Source: JALZHR01 sp036389695 (GTDB taxonomy: Bacteria > Acidobacteriota > Blastocatellia > Pyrinomonadales > Pyrinomonadaceae). From it: 19,966 nt of DNA. The notes under the pieces were generated by a model. It ran no database searches. It saw only the letters and a program-made list of their open reading frames with translations, and was not told where the DNA came from. Positions 1 to 7,488 of the stretch are shown in pieces (the first letter of the stretch is position 1; each line of letters begins with the position of its first letter). The stretch lies in assembly GCA_036389695.1 (NCBI GenBank), contig DASVWG010000402.1:1-19966 (forward strand). Reading direction: 5' to 3'. The position numbers were made by a program, and so were the translations under genes.

Positions 1-57
1 GAGAGTGAAGAGTCGATTTCTTCTTTCTCTCCACTCTCGACTCACGACTCCGGACTT
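1..57. repeat. Partial heptad-repeat element upstream of leuS
   Basis: Phased units of about seven bases (CCACTCT, CGACTCA, CGACTCC, GGACTTA) face a left part (GAGAGTGAAGAGTCGA) that is roughly their reverse complement. This is the same design as the elements near 10023, 13324, 14028 and 17435, but the window edge probably cuts it. It ends about six bases before the leuS start codon, leaving no room for a normal ribosome binding site. Confidence 0.5.
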
Positions 58-63
58 AAATAT

Positions 64-2931
64 ATGGACGAGAAATATTTTGCACAAGCAGTAGAAGAAA
101 AATGGCAGGCGAAATGGCGCGAATCAGGCGTTTTCGAAGCCGATATTGATTATACGAAACCGAAGTTTTATCAACTGGAGATGCTGCCGTATCCGTCGGG
201 CAATCTGCACATGGGACACGTGCGCAATTACGCTATCGGCGACGCGCTGGCGTGGTATAAACGCTTGAAAGGCTTCAGCGTTCTGCACCCGATTGGCTGG
301 GATTCGTTCGGTCAGCCCGCCGAAGACGCGGCGATAAAACGCGGCGTCAATCCGCGCGCGTGGACCGAAGAAAACATCAAGCATATGACCGGGCAGTTGC
401 AGCGTCTGGGCTTGAGCTACGACTGGCGGCGGCAGACGGCGGCGCATCGACCGGATTATTACAAATTCAATCAGTGGTTTTTCCTGAAAATGTATGAGAT
501 GGGCTTGGCGTATAAAAAAATGTCGCAGGTCAACTGGTGTCCGAACGAGCTGACGACGCTGTCGAACGAGCAGGCGAGCGGCGGAATCTGCTGGCGTTGC
601 GGCAGCGCGGTCGAGAAAAAAGATTTGGCGCAGTGGTTTCTGCGCACGACGAATTACGCCGACCAATTGCTGGACGATATGGCGGAAATCGAAGCGGGCT
701 GGGCGGAAAAAGTCTTAAAACGCCAGCGCGATTGGATTGGACGCTCGGAAGGCGCGTTTGTGGAATTCAAAGTCAGAACCGCCTACGGTAGTGGGCGGTT
801 GAACGCGGAAAACTCGGCTGGCGATGAAAATTCAGGTTCTGAAAATTCGTTTAACGCCGCAGATTATAAAGTTAAACCATCCGCTACCGCAGATGGTTCT
901 GACACGATTCGCGTTTTCACGACGCGCATCGACACGATTTACGGCGCGAACGCGATTGTCGTCGCGGCTGAGCATCCGATTGTCGAAGCGAATCTGGCGA
1001 ATTTTTCTGAGGAAATTCGGAGCGCAATCGAAAAAATCAAAGCCGGGAAGCTGAGAGTCGTCGACCACGAAGCCGAGCAGGAAAAGGAAGGCGTCGATAC
1101 GGGCTTGAAGGCGATAAATCCGTTCAGCCGCGAGGAATTGCCGGTTTGGGTGGGCAATTACGTGATGATGGAATACGGCACGGGCGCGGTGATGAGCGTT
1201 CCGGCGCACGACGAGCGCGATTTCGAGTTTGCCAAAAAATACGATTTGCCGATTCGACAGGTTATCAGCGAGCCTCACCTGGTTCACGAGCATAATCTGG
1301 CGCAGGCGCTGGCTCTGGAAAAACCGTTTACCGATTACGGCGTGATGGTTCATTCGGATAACTGGAACGGCAAGCGCAGCGAAGAGGCGAAACGCGAGAT
1401 GGCGGAATACGCCGAGAGACACGGCTTCGGCGAAGCGGCGACGACGTATCGCCTGCGCGACTGGGGCATTTCGCGCCAGCGTTTCTGGGGCACGCCGATT
1501 CCGATTATTTACTGCGAAAAATGCGGCGTCGTGCCGGAAAAATACGAAAATCTGCCGGTCGAACTGCCTGAAAGCGCGCCCTTTACGGGCGTCGGCGAAT
1601 CGCCGCTGGCGAAAGTTGAGGAATTCGTCAACACGACCTGCCCGAATTGCGACGAGCCGGCGAAGCGCGAAACCGATACGATGGATACTTTTGTCGATTC
1701 GTCGTGGTATTTTTTCCGCTACACCGACCCGAAAAATGCGGAAATGCCGTTTGACCCGAAAATCGTTGCTTACTGGACGCCGGTCGACCAATACGTCGGC
1801 GGCGACGACCACGCCGTGATGCACTTGATTTACACGCGTTTCTGGTCGAAAGTGATGCGCGATTTGGAATTGGTCGGTTTTAACGAGCCGGTCAAGCGAC
1901 TGCTGACGCAGGGAATGGTCGTCGGCGAAACGTTTTTTGACGATTCGAGCGGGAAAAGAATTTATTATCCGCCGAACACGGTTTCGGTCAGGCGCGACGA
2001 AAAAGGAAAAATTACGAGCGCGGAAAGCATCGACGGAAAGCCTTTGAAATACGCCGTCGAGCGAATGTCGAAGTCGAAAGGCAACGGCGTCGACCCGGAC
2101 GATATGGTGCGCGATTTCGGCGCTGACGCGGCGCGCCTGTTTATTTTGTTTGCCGCGCCCGCCGAAAACGAACTGGTCTGGCACGAATCGGGCATCGAAG
2201 GCGCGGTCAGATTTTTGCAGCGCGTCTGGCGCTTTGTCTGGAAGTGGAAAGACAGACTGCAAAACGTGTCAGAACCATCTGCGGTAGCGGATGGTTTAAC
2301 TCGGTCTGTTTTAGACTCCGAAAAAACAGAAGACGATTTAAATTCTGAAAGTCGAAACTTAAATACAAACGAGTCTTCTGCCGACGTTAAACCGCCCGCT
2401 ACCGCAGACGGTTCTGACCCGCGCAAGCTGCGGCAGAAAACGCACCAGACCATCAAGCGCGTGACGGAAAATTTCGAGTCTTTGCAGTTTAATACGCCGG
2501 TGGCGGCTTTGATGGAATTGTCGAACGCGATGCACGATTTTAAGGTCGAGCCGGCGGCGGCGAGCGAGGCGGAAGTTTACGCTCTGCGCGAGGCGGTCGA
2601 AAGCTTGATTTTGATGCTCGCGCCTTTCGCGCCGCACACGGCTGAGGAGCTTTACGCGAATATCGTCGGGAACGAAGACGGAATTCTGGCAAACGGCGCG
2701 AAGTTTCCCGAATATCGCGCGGAATTGGCGAAGGCGGACGAAATCGAGATTCCGGTGCAGGTCAACGGCAAGCTGCGCTCGCGCGTTCTGGCTTCGCCCG
2801 AAGCCGCAAACGACCAGTTGCAGGCGATGGCTTTAGCCGACGCGAAAATCAAGGAGCACATCGACGGCAAACAAATCGTCAAGGTCGTCGTCGTGCCGAA
2901 GCGGCTGGTGAACATTGTCATAAAAAACTAA
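64..2931 (+). CDS. leuS: Leucyl-tRNA synthetase with two repeat-derived insertions
   Basis: This cytoplasmic class Ia synthetase attaches leucine to tRNA-Leu and edits mischarged tRNA. The HIGH motif is HMGH at residues 49-52, after PYPSGNL. The KMSKS loop is RMSKS at 667-671. The CP1 editing domain follows DWIGRSEG and includes FTTRIDT and YGTGAVMSVPAHDERD. Two CxxC pairs (CEKC and CPNC) sit in the catalytic-domain zinc region, and the anticodon-binding and C-terminal domains are complete. At 955 residues it is about 95 longer than the roughly 860 usual for bacterial LeuRS. Two low-complexity inserts explain this: about residues 237-280 in an early CP1 loop and about 735-785 in a loop of the anticodon-binding domain, both made of inverted repeat pairs. 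The ATG at 64 has no Shine-Dalgarno sequence; a heptad repeat lies just upstream. The stop codon lies inside a 21-bp tandem duplication. Identity is certain; the effect of the inserts is unknown. Confidence 0.97.
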   Translation: MDEKYFAQAVEEKWQAKWRESGVFEADIDYTKPKFYQLEMLPYPSGNLHMGHVRNYAIGDALAWYKRLKGFSVLHPIGWDSFGQPAEDAAIKRGVNPRAWTEENIKHMTGQLQRLGLSYDWRRQTAAHRPDYYKFNQWFFLKMYEMGLAYKKMSQVNWCPNELTTLSNEQASGGICWRCGSAVEKKDLAQWFLRTTNYADQLLDDMAEIEAGWAEKVLKRQRDWIGRSEGAFVEFKVRTAYGSGRLNAENSAGDENSGSENSFNAADYKVKPSATADGSDTIRVFTTRIDTIYGANAIVVAAEHPIVEANLANFSEEIRSAIEKIKAGKLRVVDHEAEQEKEGVDTGLKAINPFSREELPVWVGNYVMMEYGTGAVMSVPAHDERDFEFAKKYDLPIRQVISEPHLVHEHNLAQALALEKPFTDYGVMVHSDNWNGKRSEEAKREMAEYAERHGFGEAATTYRLRDWGISRQRFWGTPIPIIYCEKCGVVPEKYENLPVELPESAPFTGVGESPLAKVEEFVNTTCPNCDEPAKRETDTMDTFVDSSWYFFRYTDPKNAEMPFDPKIVAYWTPVDQYVGGDDHAVMHLIYTRFWSKVMRDLELVGFNEPVKRLLTQGMVVGETFFDDSSGKRIYYPPNTVSVRRDEKGKITSAESIDGKPLKYAVERMSKSKGNGVDPDDMVRDFGADAARLFILFAAPAENELVWHESGIEGAVRFLQRVWRFVWKWKDRLQNVSEPSAVADGLTRSVLDSEKTEDDLNSESRNLNTNESSADVKPPATADGSDPRKLRQKTHQTIKRVTENFESLQFNTPVAALMELSNAMHDFKVEPAAASEAEVYALREAVESLILMLAPFAPHTAEELYANIVGNEDGILANGAKFPEYRAELAKADEIEIPVQVNGKLRSRVLASPEAANDQLQAMALADAKIKEHIDGKQIVKVVVVPKRLVNIVIKN
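772..903. repeat. REPIN-like inverted repeat cassette 1, inside leuS
   Basis: A 33-bp palindromic unit at 772-804 (starts GTCAGAACCGCC, ends GGGCGGTTGAAC) is followed 66 bases later by an inverted copy at 871-903 (starts GTTAAACCATCC, ends GATGGTTCTGAC). Each unit can fold on itself (AACCGCC with GGCGGTT; AACCATC with GATGGTT) around a CGGTAG centre, and the pair can form a larger hairpin. The 132-bp cassette is a whole number of codons and is read without stops, giving VRTAYGSGRLN and VKPSATADGSD at its ends. Confidence 0.88.
2268..2418. repeat. REPIN-like inverted repeat cassette 2, inside leuS
   Basis: A 33-bp unit at 2268-2300 is the exact reverse complement of the unit at 871-903. An inverted partner lies at 2386-2418 (starts GTTAAACCGCCC, ends GACGGTTCTGAC). 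The 85 bases between them differ from those of the first cassette but contain a smaller inverted repeat (CAGAAGAC with GTCTTCTG). The cassette is translated in frame; the copy at 2268 is read in a different frame from the like-oriented copy at 772. Confidence 0.88.
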
Positions 2932-2958
2932 AGCAAAGTCATAAAAAACTAAAGCAAA
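2917..2958. repeat. 21-bp perfect tandem duplication across the leuS stop
   Basis: The 21 bases at 2917-2937 (GTCATAAAAAACTAAAGC plus AAA) are repeated exactly at 2938-2958. The first copy holds the last four leuS codons and the TAA stop at 2929-2931. The second copy is untranslated. Confidence 0.9.
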
Positions 2959-2967
2959 ACATTCTTG

Positions 2968-3015
2968 CTTTGTTCGTCTAAATTTCCGGTATTTTGGAAA
3001 TTTAGACGAACAAAG
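2968..3015 (+). promoter_or_regulatory. Perfect 20-bp hairpin touching the ribosome binding site of the next gene
   Basis: The arms at 2968-2987 (CTTTGTTCGTCTAAATTTCC) and 2996-3015 are perfect reverse complements around an 8-base loop, GGTATTTT. No T-run follows, so it is not a typical intrinsic terminator. The right arm ends three bases before TGGAG (3018-3022), the ribosome binding site of the gene at 3028. It could stabilise or gate that mRNA, or act as a weak leuS terminator; its role is not shown by sequence. Confidence 0.7.
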
Positions 3016-3027
3016 ACTGGAGAAAAA

Positions 3028-3399
3028 ATGTTAAAAAAATATAGTTTAAAAGTTTTGATTGCAGCAATGATTGTCGTTTCGCTCGCCACCGATTCGCTGG
3101 CGCAGCAGACGCGTATCCGTTTTGCGAAGGGCAGAACGGCGACGACCCTGAGCGGCGCTCTGGCGGCGGGCGGCTCGCGCGCTTATGTGCTCAGCGTCGG
3201 TCGCGGTCAGACGATGACCGTGCAGGTCACCGGCGGCAGCCGCATCGATTTGGACGTGGACGGACCGGACGGTCATATCGAATACGGCGACAGAGGTTTT
3301 TCGCAGGTGGAAATCTACCGCAGCGGCGACCATTACATTACCATCAGCAACTCGGGACGCGCGGCGACCAAATTTAGTATGACCGTCACGGTTCGCTAA
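3028..3399 (+). CDS. Small exported protein with a PPC-like beta domain
   Basis: This 123-residue protein has a typical signal peptide (MLKKYSLKVLIAAMIVVSLA, cleavage likely after SLA in DSLAQQ), so it should be exported. The mature part of about 95 residues is glycine-rich and beta-like, with GSRAYVLSVGRGQTMTVQV, DLDVDGPDG, and a closing strand HYITISNSGRAATKFSMTVTV. This resembles the bacterial pre-peptidase C-terminal (PPC) fold, usually a secreted binding or accessory domain. There is no catalytic motif. An upstream in-frame start at 2965 would add 21 residues, but that stretch encodes the hairpin. TGGAG five bases before the ATG at 3028 supports the shorter form. A terminator follows. 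The PPC match is by pattern only. Confidence 0.82.
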   Translation: MLKKYSLKVLIAAMIVVSLATDSLAQQTRIRFAKGRTATTLSGALAAGGSRAYVLSVGRGQTMTVQVTGGSRIDLDVDGPDGHIEYGDRGFSQVEIYRSGDHYITISNSGRAATKFSMTVTVR

Positions 3400-3422
3400 A
3401 ATTTAAAACCGCAAATCTGTTT

Positions 3423-3463
3423 GGCGTGAATCGGTTTCTACCTTTTCACGCCGTTTGTTTTTC
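3423..3463 (+). terminator. Intrinsic terminator after the small exported protein
   Basis: An 8-bp stem, GGCGTGAA (3423-3430) with TTCACGCC (3445-3452), is followed by GTTTGTTTTT. The loop also holds TACCTTTT, which could pair instead with AAAAGGTA near 3473-3480, so an alternative fold exists. Confidence 0.65.
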
Positions 3464-3606
3464 CTTGCCTGTAAAAGGTAAAGCAATTAAAATCAGACGA
3501 GCAGAAATTTTGACGCGCCCATTGCAAAAAGATTTGAGTCTAAATCAATGCAGATTTGTTGAAATTTAGAGGCATTGCTCTAAACGCGTTCCGCGCGAAA
3601 ATTTCG

Positions 3607-3612
3607 TATAAC
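3607..3612 (+). promoter_or_regulatory. Candidate -10 box (TATAAC) giving an almost leaderless mRNA
   Basis: TCGTATAACC places a -10-like hexamer only eight bases before the ATG at 3621. No Shine-Dalgarno sequence lies between, and transcription would start one or two bases before the start codon. No clear -35 is seen at normal spacing. A very similar arrangement precedes the gene at 18939. Confidence 0.4.
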
Positions 3613-3620
3613 CTGAAATA

Positions 3621-5900
3621 ATGAAAGAGTGTCAACAATGTAAGCGTTGTTATGCAGATGAAGTTGCCGCCTGTCCCGAAGACGGGCAGACGACTTTTCA
3701 TTCGATAAGCGGCGAGCCGGTTCTGGAAGGGAAATACAAGCTCGAACGCCGTCTGGGGCAGGGCGGCATGGGCGTGGTTTACTGCGCGCGGCACGCTTAT
3801 CTGAAAACGCAGCACGCCATCAAGGTTATTTTGCCGGATTTGGTCGGCAACGACCCGCAGCTCGTCACGCGCTTCAGGCAGGAAGCGCTCGCCGCCGCCG
3901 CGATTCGTCACGGCAACGTGATTGCCGTCACCGATTTCGGCGTCGTGCAGGGAACGATGCCTTTTCTCGTGATGGAATACGTCGAAGGCGATTCGCTGCA
4001 CGAAATGCTCGCGCGCGAAAAACGTCTGTCGCCCGAAAGAGCCGTCGAATTGATGACCGCGATATGCGCGGGCGTCGGCGCGGCGCACCGGCAGGGCATC
4101 GTCCATCGTGATTTGAAACCGCTCAATATCATGATTTGCAAAGACAAAGAGACGATGGCGGAAGCGGTCAAAATTCTCGACTTCGGTCTGGCGAAAATAA
4201 AATCGGGCGAGCTTTTAGGCTCTTTTATACAGGCGCAGACGACCGGCTTGATGGGTTCGCCCTATTATATGGCGCCCGAACAATGGGCGGACGAAGAACC
4301 CGACGCGCAGGCGGATATTTATAGCCTGGGCGTGATGCTTTTTCAGATGCTCGCCGGAGATGTGCCGTTTAAAGGCTCCTCGATTCCGGCGATTATGAAA
4401 AAACATCTGTCGGACGCGCCGCCGAGCTTTGCCGAGTTCGGCGTGCAGGTCGCGCCGCAAGTCGAATTGGCGGTGCGCCATACGCTCGAAAAAGACCGTC
4501 ACAAGCGAACGCAGACGGTCGAGCAGATGGTCGAAGAGCTGCAAACCGCCGTCGGCTATGCTTCAAAAAGTCTTGCGGCAAGCGCCAGCCAAAAATCGAG
4601 CGCGGCGCTGCCGGTTTCTTCGATTCATATTCTGTCCAGCCCGCCGCAGTCGAATGTTTACGTCGACAGCGTCGCCGTCGGGCAGACGCAGGCGAACGGC
4701 TGGCTTTTGCTCGAAGGCTTGCAGAGCGGAAATCATCGCCTACGCGTCAGCAAGGAAGGCTTTCAGGATTGGGAAAACGAAATTTTGTGCGACGGCAGAC
4801 CGCAGCAGGTCGTGGCGGAATTGCGCAATGCAGGCGCCGCGCCCGCCGCCAATCAAACAGCCGAGACGAGTCTTTTCAGTCAAACCAATCAGGCGGCGAA
4901 CACTTTCAATACGCCGCAAAGCTTAAACGCCGTCCAGCAGACGCAGGGCTTCGCGCAGCAAACCGCGCCGCCGCATCAACTGCAGGACGCGGCGGCGCAA
5001 TCGGCTTTTGCGCAGTCTGAGTCGCGCCCGAAGCCGAAAAAAGGCTTGTTTTCACCGCTTCTGCTGGCGATTATTGGAATTTCCGGCTTATTGTTACTGA
5101 CTGCAATTGGAGTGGTGAGCGCTTACTGGATGGGCTTGATTGGTCGGACGACGGCGCTCGGCAATGGCAATACAAACGCCAGCCCGACTCCGACAGTCGC
5201 TTCGACGCCGCCGATTGAAATAAAAACCGAGATGGTCAAAATCGAAGGCGGAAAGTTTAAAATGGGACGCAACGACGGCGCGCCGCAGGAACAGCCCGAA
5301 CACGAAGTCGAAGTGCCGCCGTTCTGGCTGGACAAAACCGAAGTGACCAACGCCGAATATCACAGCTTTGTGACGCAGACGAAACACCCGCATCCGGTGC
5401 ATTGGCTGAACGGAGCGATACCCGCCGGGCAGGAAGCTTTTCCGGTGGTCAATGTTTCGCTCGATGATGTGAAAGCATTTGCCGAGTGGCGCTCAAAACG
5501 CGACGGCGCGAAGTATCGCCTGCCGAGCGAGGAAGAATGGGAATACGCGGCGCGTAACGGCGGCGAAAATAATCTTTACCCGTGGGGCGATAAATGGGAA
5601 AACCAGCGCGCAATCATCGACCAGACCGCGCCGCGAGCGGTCGGCTCAATCGCGGGCGGCGCCAATAAATGGGGCGTGCAGGACTTAATCGGCAACGTCT
5701 GGGAATGGACTAATTCGAAAATAAAGCCGTATCCGAACAGCAACGTCGGATTCAGCAAACCGGACAATATGGTCATTCGCGGCGGCGGCTACACCAGCAA
5801 ATCGACGGGCGAAAGAGCGATTACATCGACCACGCGTTACGACGTTCCGCCTGACCGGCGCGACGGATTGCTCGGCTTCCGGCTGGCGCGTTCCGATTAG
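3621..5900 (+). CDS. Transmembrane Ser/Thr protein kinase with PEGA and FGE-sulfatase-like domains
   Basis: This 759-residue Hanks-type kinase should phosphorylate Ser/Thr in the cytoplasm. Order: a short cysteine motif (C4, C7, C10, C18, then PEDG); a kinase domain at about 38-310; a PEGA domain at about 334-402; a Gln/Ala-rich linker; one membrane segment at about 477-505; and an extracytoplasmic FGE-sulfatase (SUMF1-like) domain at about 533-757. All kinase essentials are present: GQGGMGVVY 46-54, K68 in AIKV, E88, HRDLKPLN with D164, DFG 187-189, APE 218-220. The FGE-like domain has FKMGR, WLDKTEVTNAEY, RLPSEEEWEYAAR, GNVWEW and LGFRLA but no cysteine, so it cannot use the known FGE chemistry; it is probably a ligand-binding sensor. 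It likely starts a transcription unit with the TPR gene 26 bases downstream. Confidence 0.93.
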   Translation: MKECQQCKRCYADEVAACPEDGQTTFHSISGEPVLEGKYKLERRLGQGGMGVVYCARHAYLKTQHAIKVILPDLVGNDPQLVTRFRQEALAAAAIRHGNVIAVTDFGVVQGTMPFLVMEYVEGDSLHEMLAREKRLSPERAVELMTAICAGVGAAHRQGIVHRDLKPLNIMICKDKETMAEAVKILDFGLAKIKSGELLGSFIQAQTTGLMGSPYYMAPEQWADEEPDAQADIYSLGVMLFQMLAGDVPFKGSSIPAIMKKHLSDAPPSFAEFGVQVAPQVELAVRHTLEKDRHKRTQTVEQMVEELQTAVGYASKSLAASASQKSSAALPVSSIHILSSPPQSNVYVDSVAVGQTQANGWLLLEGLQSGNHRLRVSKEGFQDWENEILCDGRPQQVVAELRNAGAAPAANQTAETSLFSQTNQAANTFNTPQSLNAVQQTQGFAQQTAPPHQLQDAAAQSAFAQSESRPKPKKGLFSPLLLAIIGISGLLLLTAIGVVSAYWMGLIGRTTALGNGNTNASPTPTVASTPPIEIKTEMVKIEGGKFKMGRNDGAPQEQPEHEVEVPPFWLDKTEVTNAEYHSFVTQTKHPHPVHWLNGAIPAGQEAFPVVNVSLDDVKAFAEWRSKRDGAKYRLPSEEEWEYAARNGGENNLYPWGDKWENQRAIIDQTAPRAVGSIAGGANKWGVQDLIGNVWEWTNSKIKPYPNSNVGFSKPDNMVIRGGGYTSKSTGERAITSTTRYDVPPDRRDGLLGFRLARSD

Positions 5901-5926
5901 TAAAGTGCAGGAGTTTTAGTTCCTTT

Positions 5927-7381
5927 ATGTTGAAAGCATCGAGAAAATTCGGTTTCTGGTTTCTGGTTGTCGGTTGTTTGACCGTCGCCAGCGCGGCGGC
6001 TCAGGATTTAGGCGATTTGGGCAGCAGCAGCGGAATTTTCCGCCGTTCGCCGAATCCGAAAACCACCACTAAAAAAACCGACCCCGCGCCGAAAACGACG
6101 ACTCCGAAAACGACGACTCCGAAAAAGAAAACGCCCGCGCCGAAACCGGAAACCGCGAAGACTACGCCGCCGAAACCGAATCGCACAACTGCGCCGCCAA
6201 CGACGACAAAAGATTCCAAACCCAAAGTAAAACCGGAAACGAGAACGATTGTCGCCAAAAACAATCGAAACAAAACTCCGAATAAGACTTCGAATAAAAC
6301 CGCGGACAAAACCCCGGCGGTTAAAACGCCGGTCAAGTCCGTCAACACGGCGTACGAAAAGGTCGATGAAAATCTCGAAGAAGCCATCGAATTAGGAAAT
6401 ATGGCGCGTGACGACCGCGATTACGTCGCCGCCGAGAGGTCTTACCGCCGCGCGCAGAGCATCCGCCCGCGCGATTCGCGCGCCATCTACGGTTTGGGAA
6501 ATATTTTCAGCGACCAGCAGCGCTGGGAAGAAGCCGAAAAAGCATACCGGCAGGCAATCGCGCTCGAACCGGACAGCCCCGAAGCGAATATCGCGCTGAG
6601 CTTTGTTTTAACGCAGCCGGTCGGCGGCGTTAGCTTGTCCGACAGGTATTCGGAAGCGCTGAAAATGGCTCGTCGCGCCGTCGAGCTCGACCCGAAAAAC
6701 GCCGTCGCTTACGACCAGCTGGGCGTCGCGCTCGAACTAAGCGGAAAAATCGGCATCGAAACCGAGCAGGCTTATCGCAACGCTATCCGGCTCGACCCGG
6801 AATTCGCGCTGGCTTACGCGCACCTCGGCAGATTGCTGCGCCGCAACGGTCACGACAGAGATTCGGCGGCGGCTTATAGAGATGCGATTCGACTGGCTTC
6901 GGACGTGCCGACGATGATTCTGATTGCCGAAGTGATGCAGTCGCAGCAGCGCTACTCGGAGTCCGAGCAGTTATTGCGCCGCGCCGTCAGCGAAGACCCG
7001 AGAAATCCGACCGCGCTTTATCTTCTGGGACGCGCGCTGACGGCGAACGGGAATTTCGAGGAAGCCGAAACGCTTTTAAAAAGAAGCATTAGCGTCAGCC
7101 CGAACAGCTTTATTCCTTACTCGCAGCTTGCCTCGCTTTACACGCGGCGCGGGATTTACGCCGAAGCCGAAAAAACTTTGCTGAAGGCTCTGAAAGTCGT
7201 TTCCGCGAATGAAAGGCGACAGCTCGCGCAGGAATTTGAAATGGTCGGCGACGGGTTTTCGCGCAAAGGGCAGAAAGCGGACGCCGCGCGCGTCTACCGT
7301 CAGGCGCTTTTGCTCGACGGCGAAAAAAAGGATTTGGTCAACAAATTAAAAGAAGCTCAAAAAGTTAAAATAGTTTATTGA
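5927..7381 (+). CDS. Exported TPR-repeat protein with a Lys/Thr/Pro-rich linker
   Basis: This 484-residue protein is probably a scaffold outside the cytoplasmic membrane. The N-terminal signal has two possible cleavage sites: after ASAAA near residue 25, or a lipobox VVGC with Cys17, which would make it a lipoprotein. Residues of about 43-140 form a basic low-complexity linker with KTTTPKTTTPKKKTPAP and many KT/KP pairs; part of it comes from a short tandem DNA repeat near 6089-6120. Residues of about 150-478 carry around nine TPR units, for example AEKAYRQAIALEPDSPEA and AEKTLLKALKV, which usually bind partner proteins. GGAG (5910-5913) is somewhat far from the ATG. The 26-base gap to the upstream kinase suggests co-transcription, so it may be a kinase partner or substrate; the linker offers many threonines. 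Function is otherwise unknown. Confidence 0.87.
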   Translation: MLKASRKFGFWFLVVGCLTVASAAAQDLGDLGSSSGIFRRSPNPKTTTKKTDPAPKTTTPKTTTPKKKTPAPKPETAKTTPPKPNRTTAPPTTTKDSKPKVKPETRTIVAKNNRNKTPNKTSNKTADKTPAVKTPVKSVNTAYEKVDENLEEAIELGNMARDDRDYVAAERSYRRAQSIRPRDSRAIYGLGNIFSDQQRWEEAEKAYRQAIALEPDSPEANIALSFVLTQPVGGVSLSDRYSEALKMARRAVELDPKNAVAYDQLGVALELSGKIGIETEQAYRNAIRLDPEFALAYAHLGRLLRRNGHDRDSAAAYRDAIRLASDVPTMILIAEVMQSQQRYSESEQLLRRAVSEDPRNPTALYLLGRALTANGNFEEAETLLKRSISVSPNSFIPYSQLASLYTRRGIYAEAEKTLLKALKVVSANERRQLAQEFEMVGDGFSRKGQKADAARVYRQALLLDGEKKDLVNKLKEAQKVKIVY

Positions 7382-7475
7382 AAACCTTGAAGGATTAGGC
7401 GTATTACCTTTTAAGCGTTTTACGACGTTTAATTTCTCAAGCGAGGTTCTCAAAAACTTTTATGGGCGTTTTTAT

Positions 7476-7481
7476 AGGTGA
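7476..7481 (+). promoter_or_regulatory. Shine-Dalgarno deciding the start at 7489
   Basis: AGGTGA lies seven bases before the ATG at 7489, whereas the upstream in-frame ATG at 7462 has no such site. Starting at 7489 also puts the zinc-ribbon cysteines right at the N-terminus (MLYCPKC), as in the other zinc-ribbon proteins here. Confidence 0.7.
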
Positions 7482-7488
7482 AGCAACG

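Noticed and set aside
832..2262. Long open frame of 476 codons on the minus strand opposite leuS
   Set aside because: It is a shadow of the leuS codon pattern; it is Arg/Phe/Val-rich, has no recognisable domain, and crosses a certain gene.
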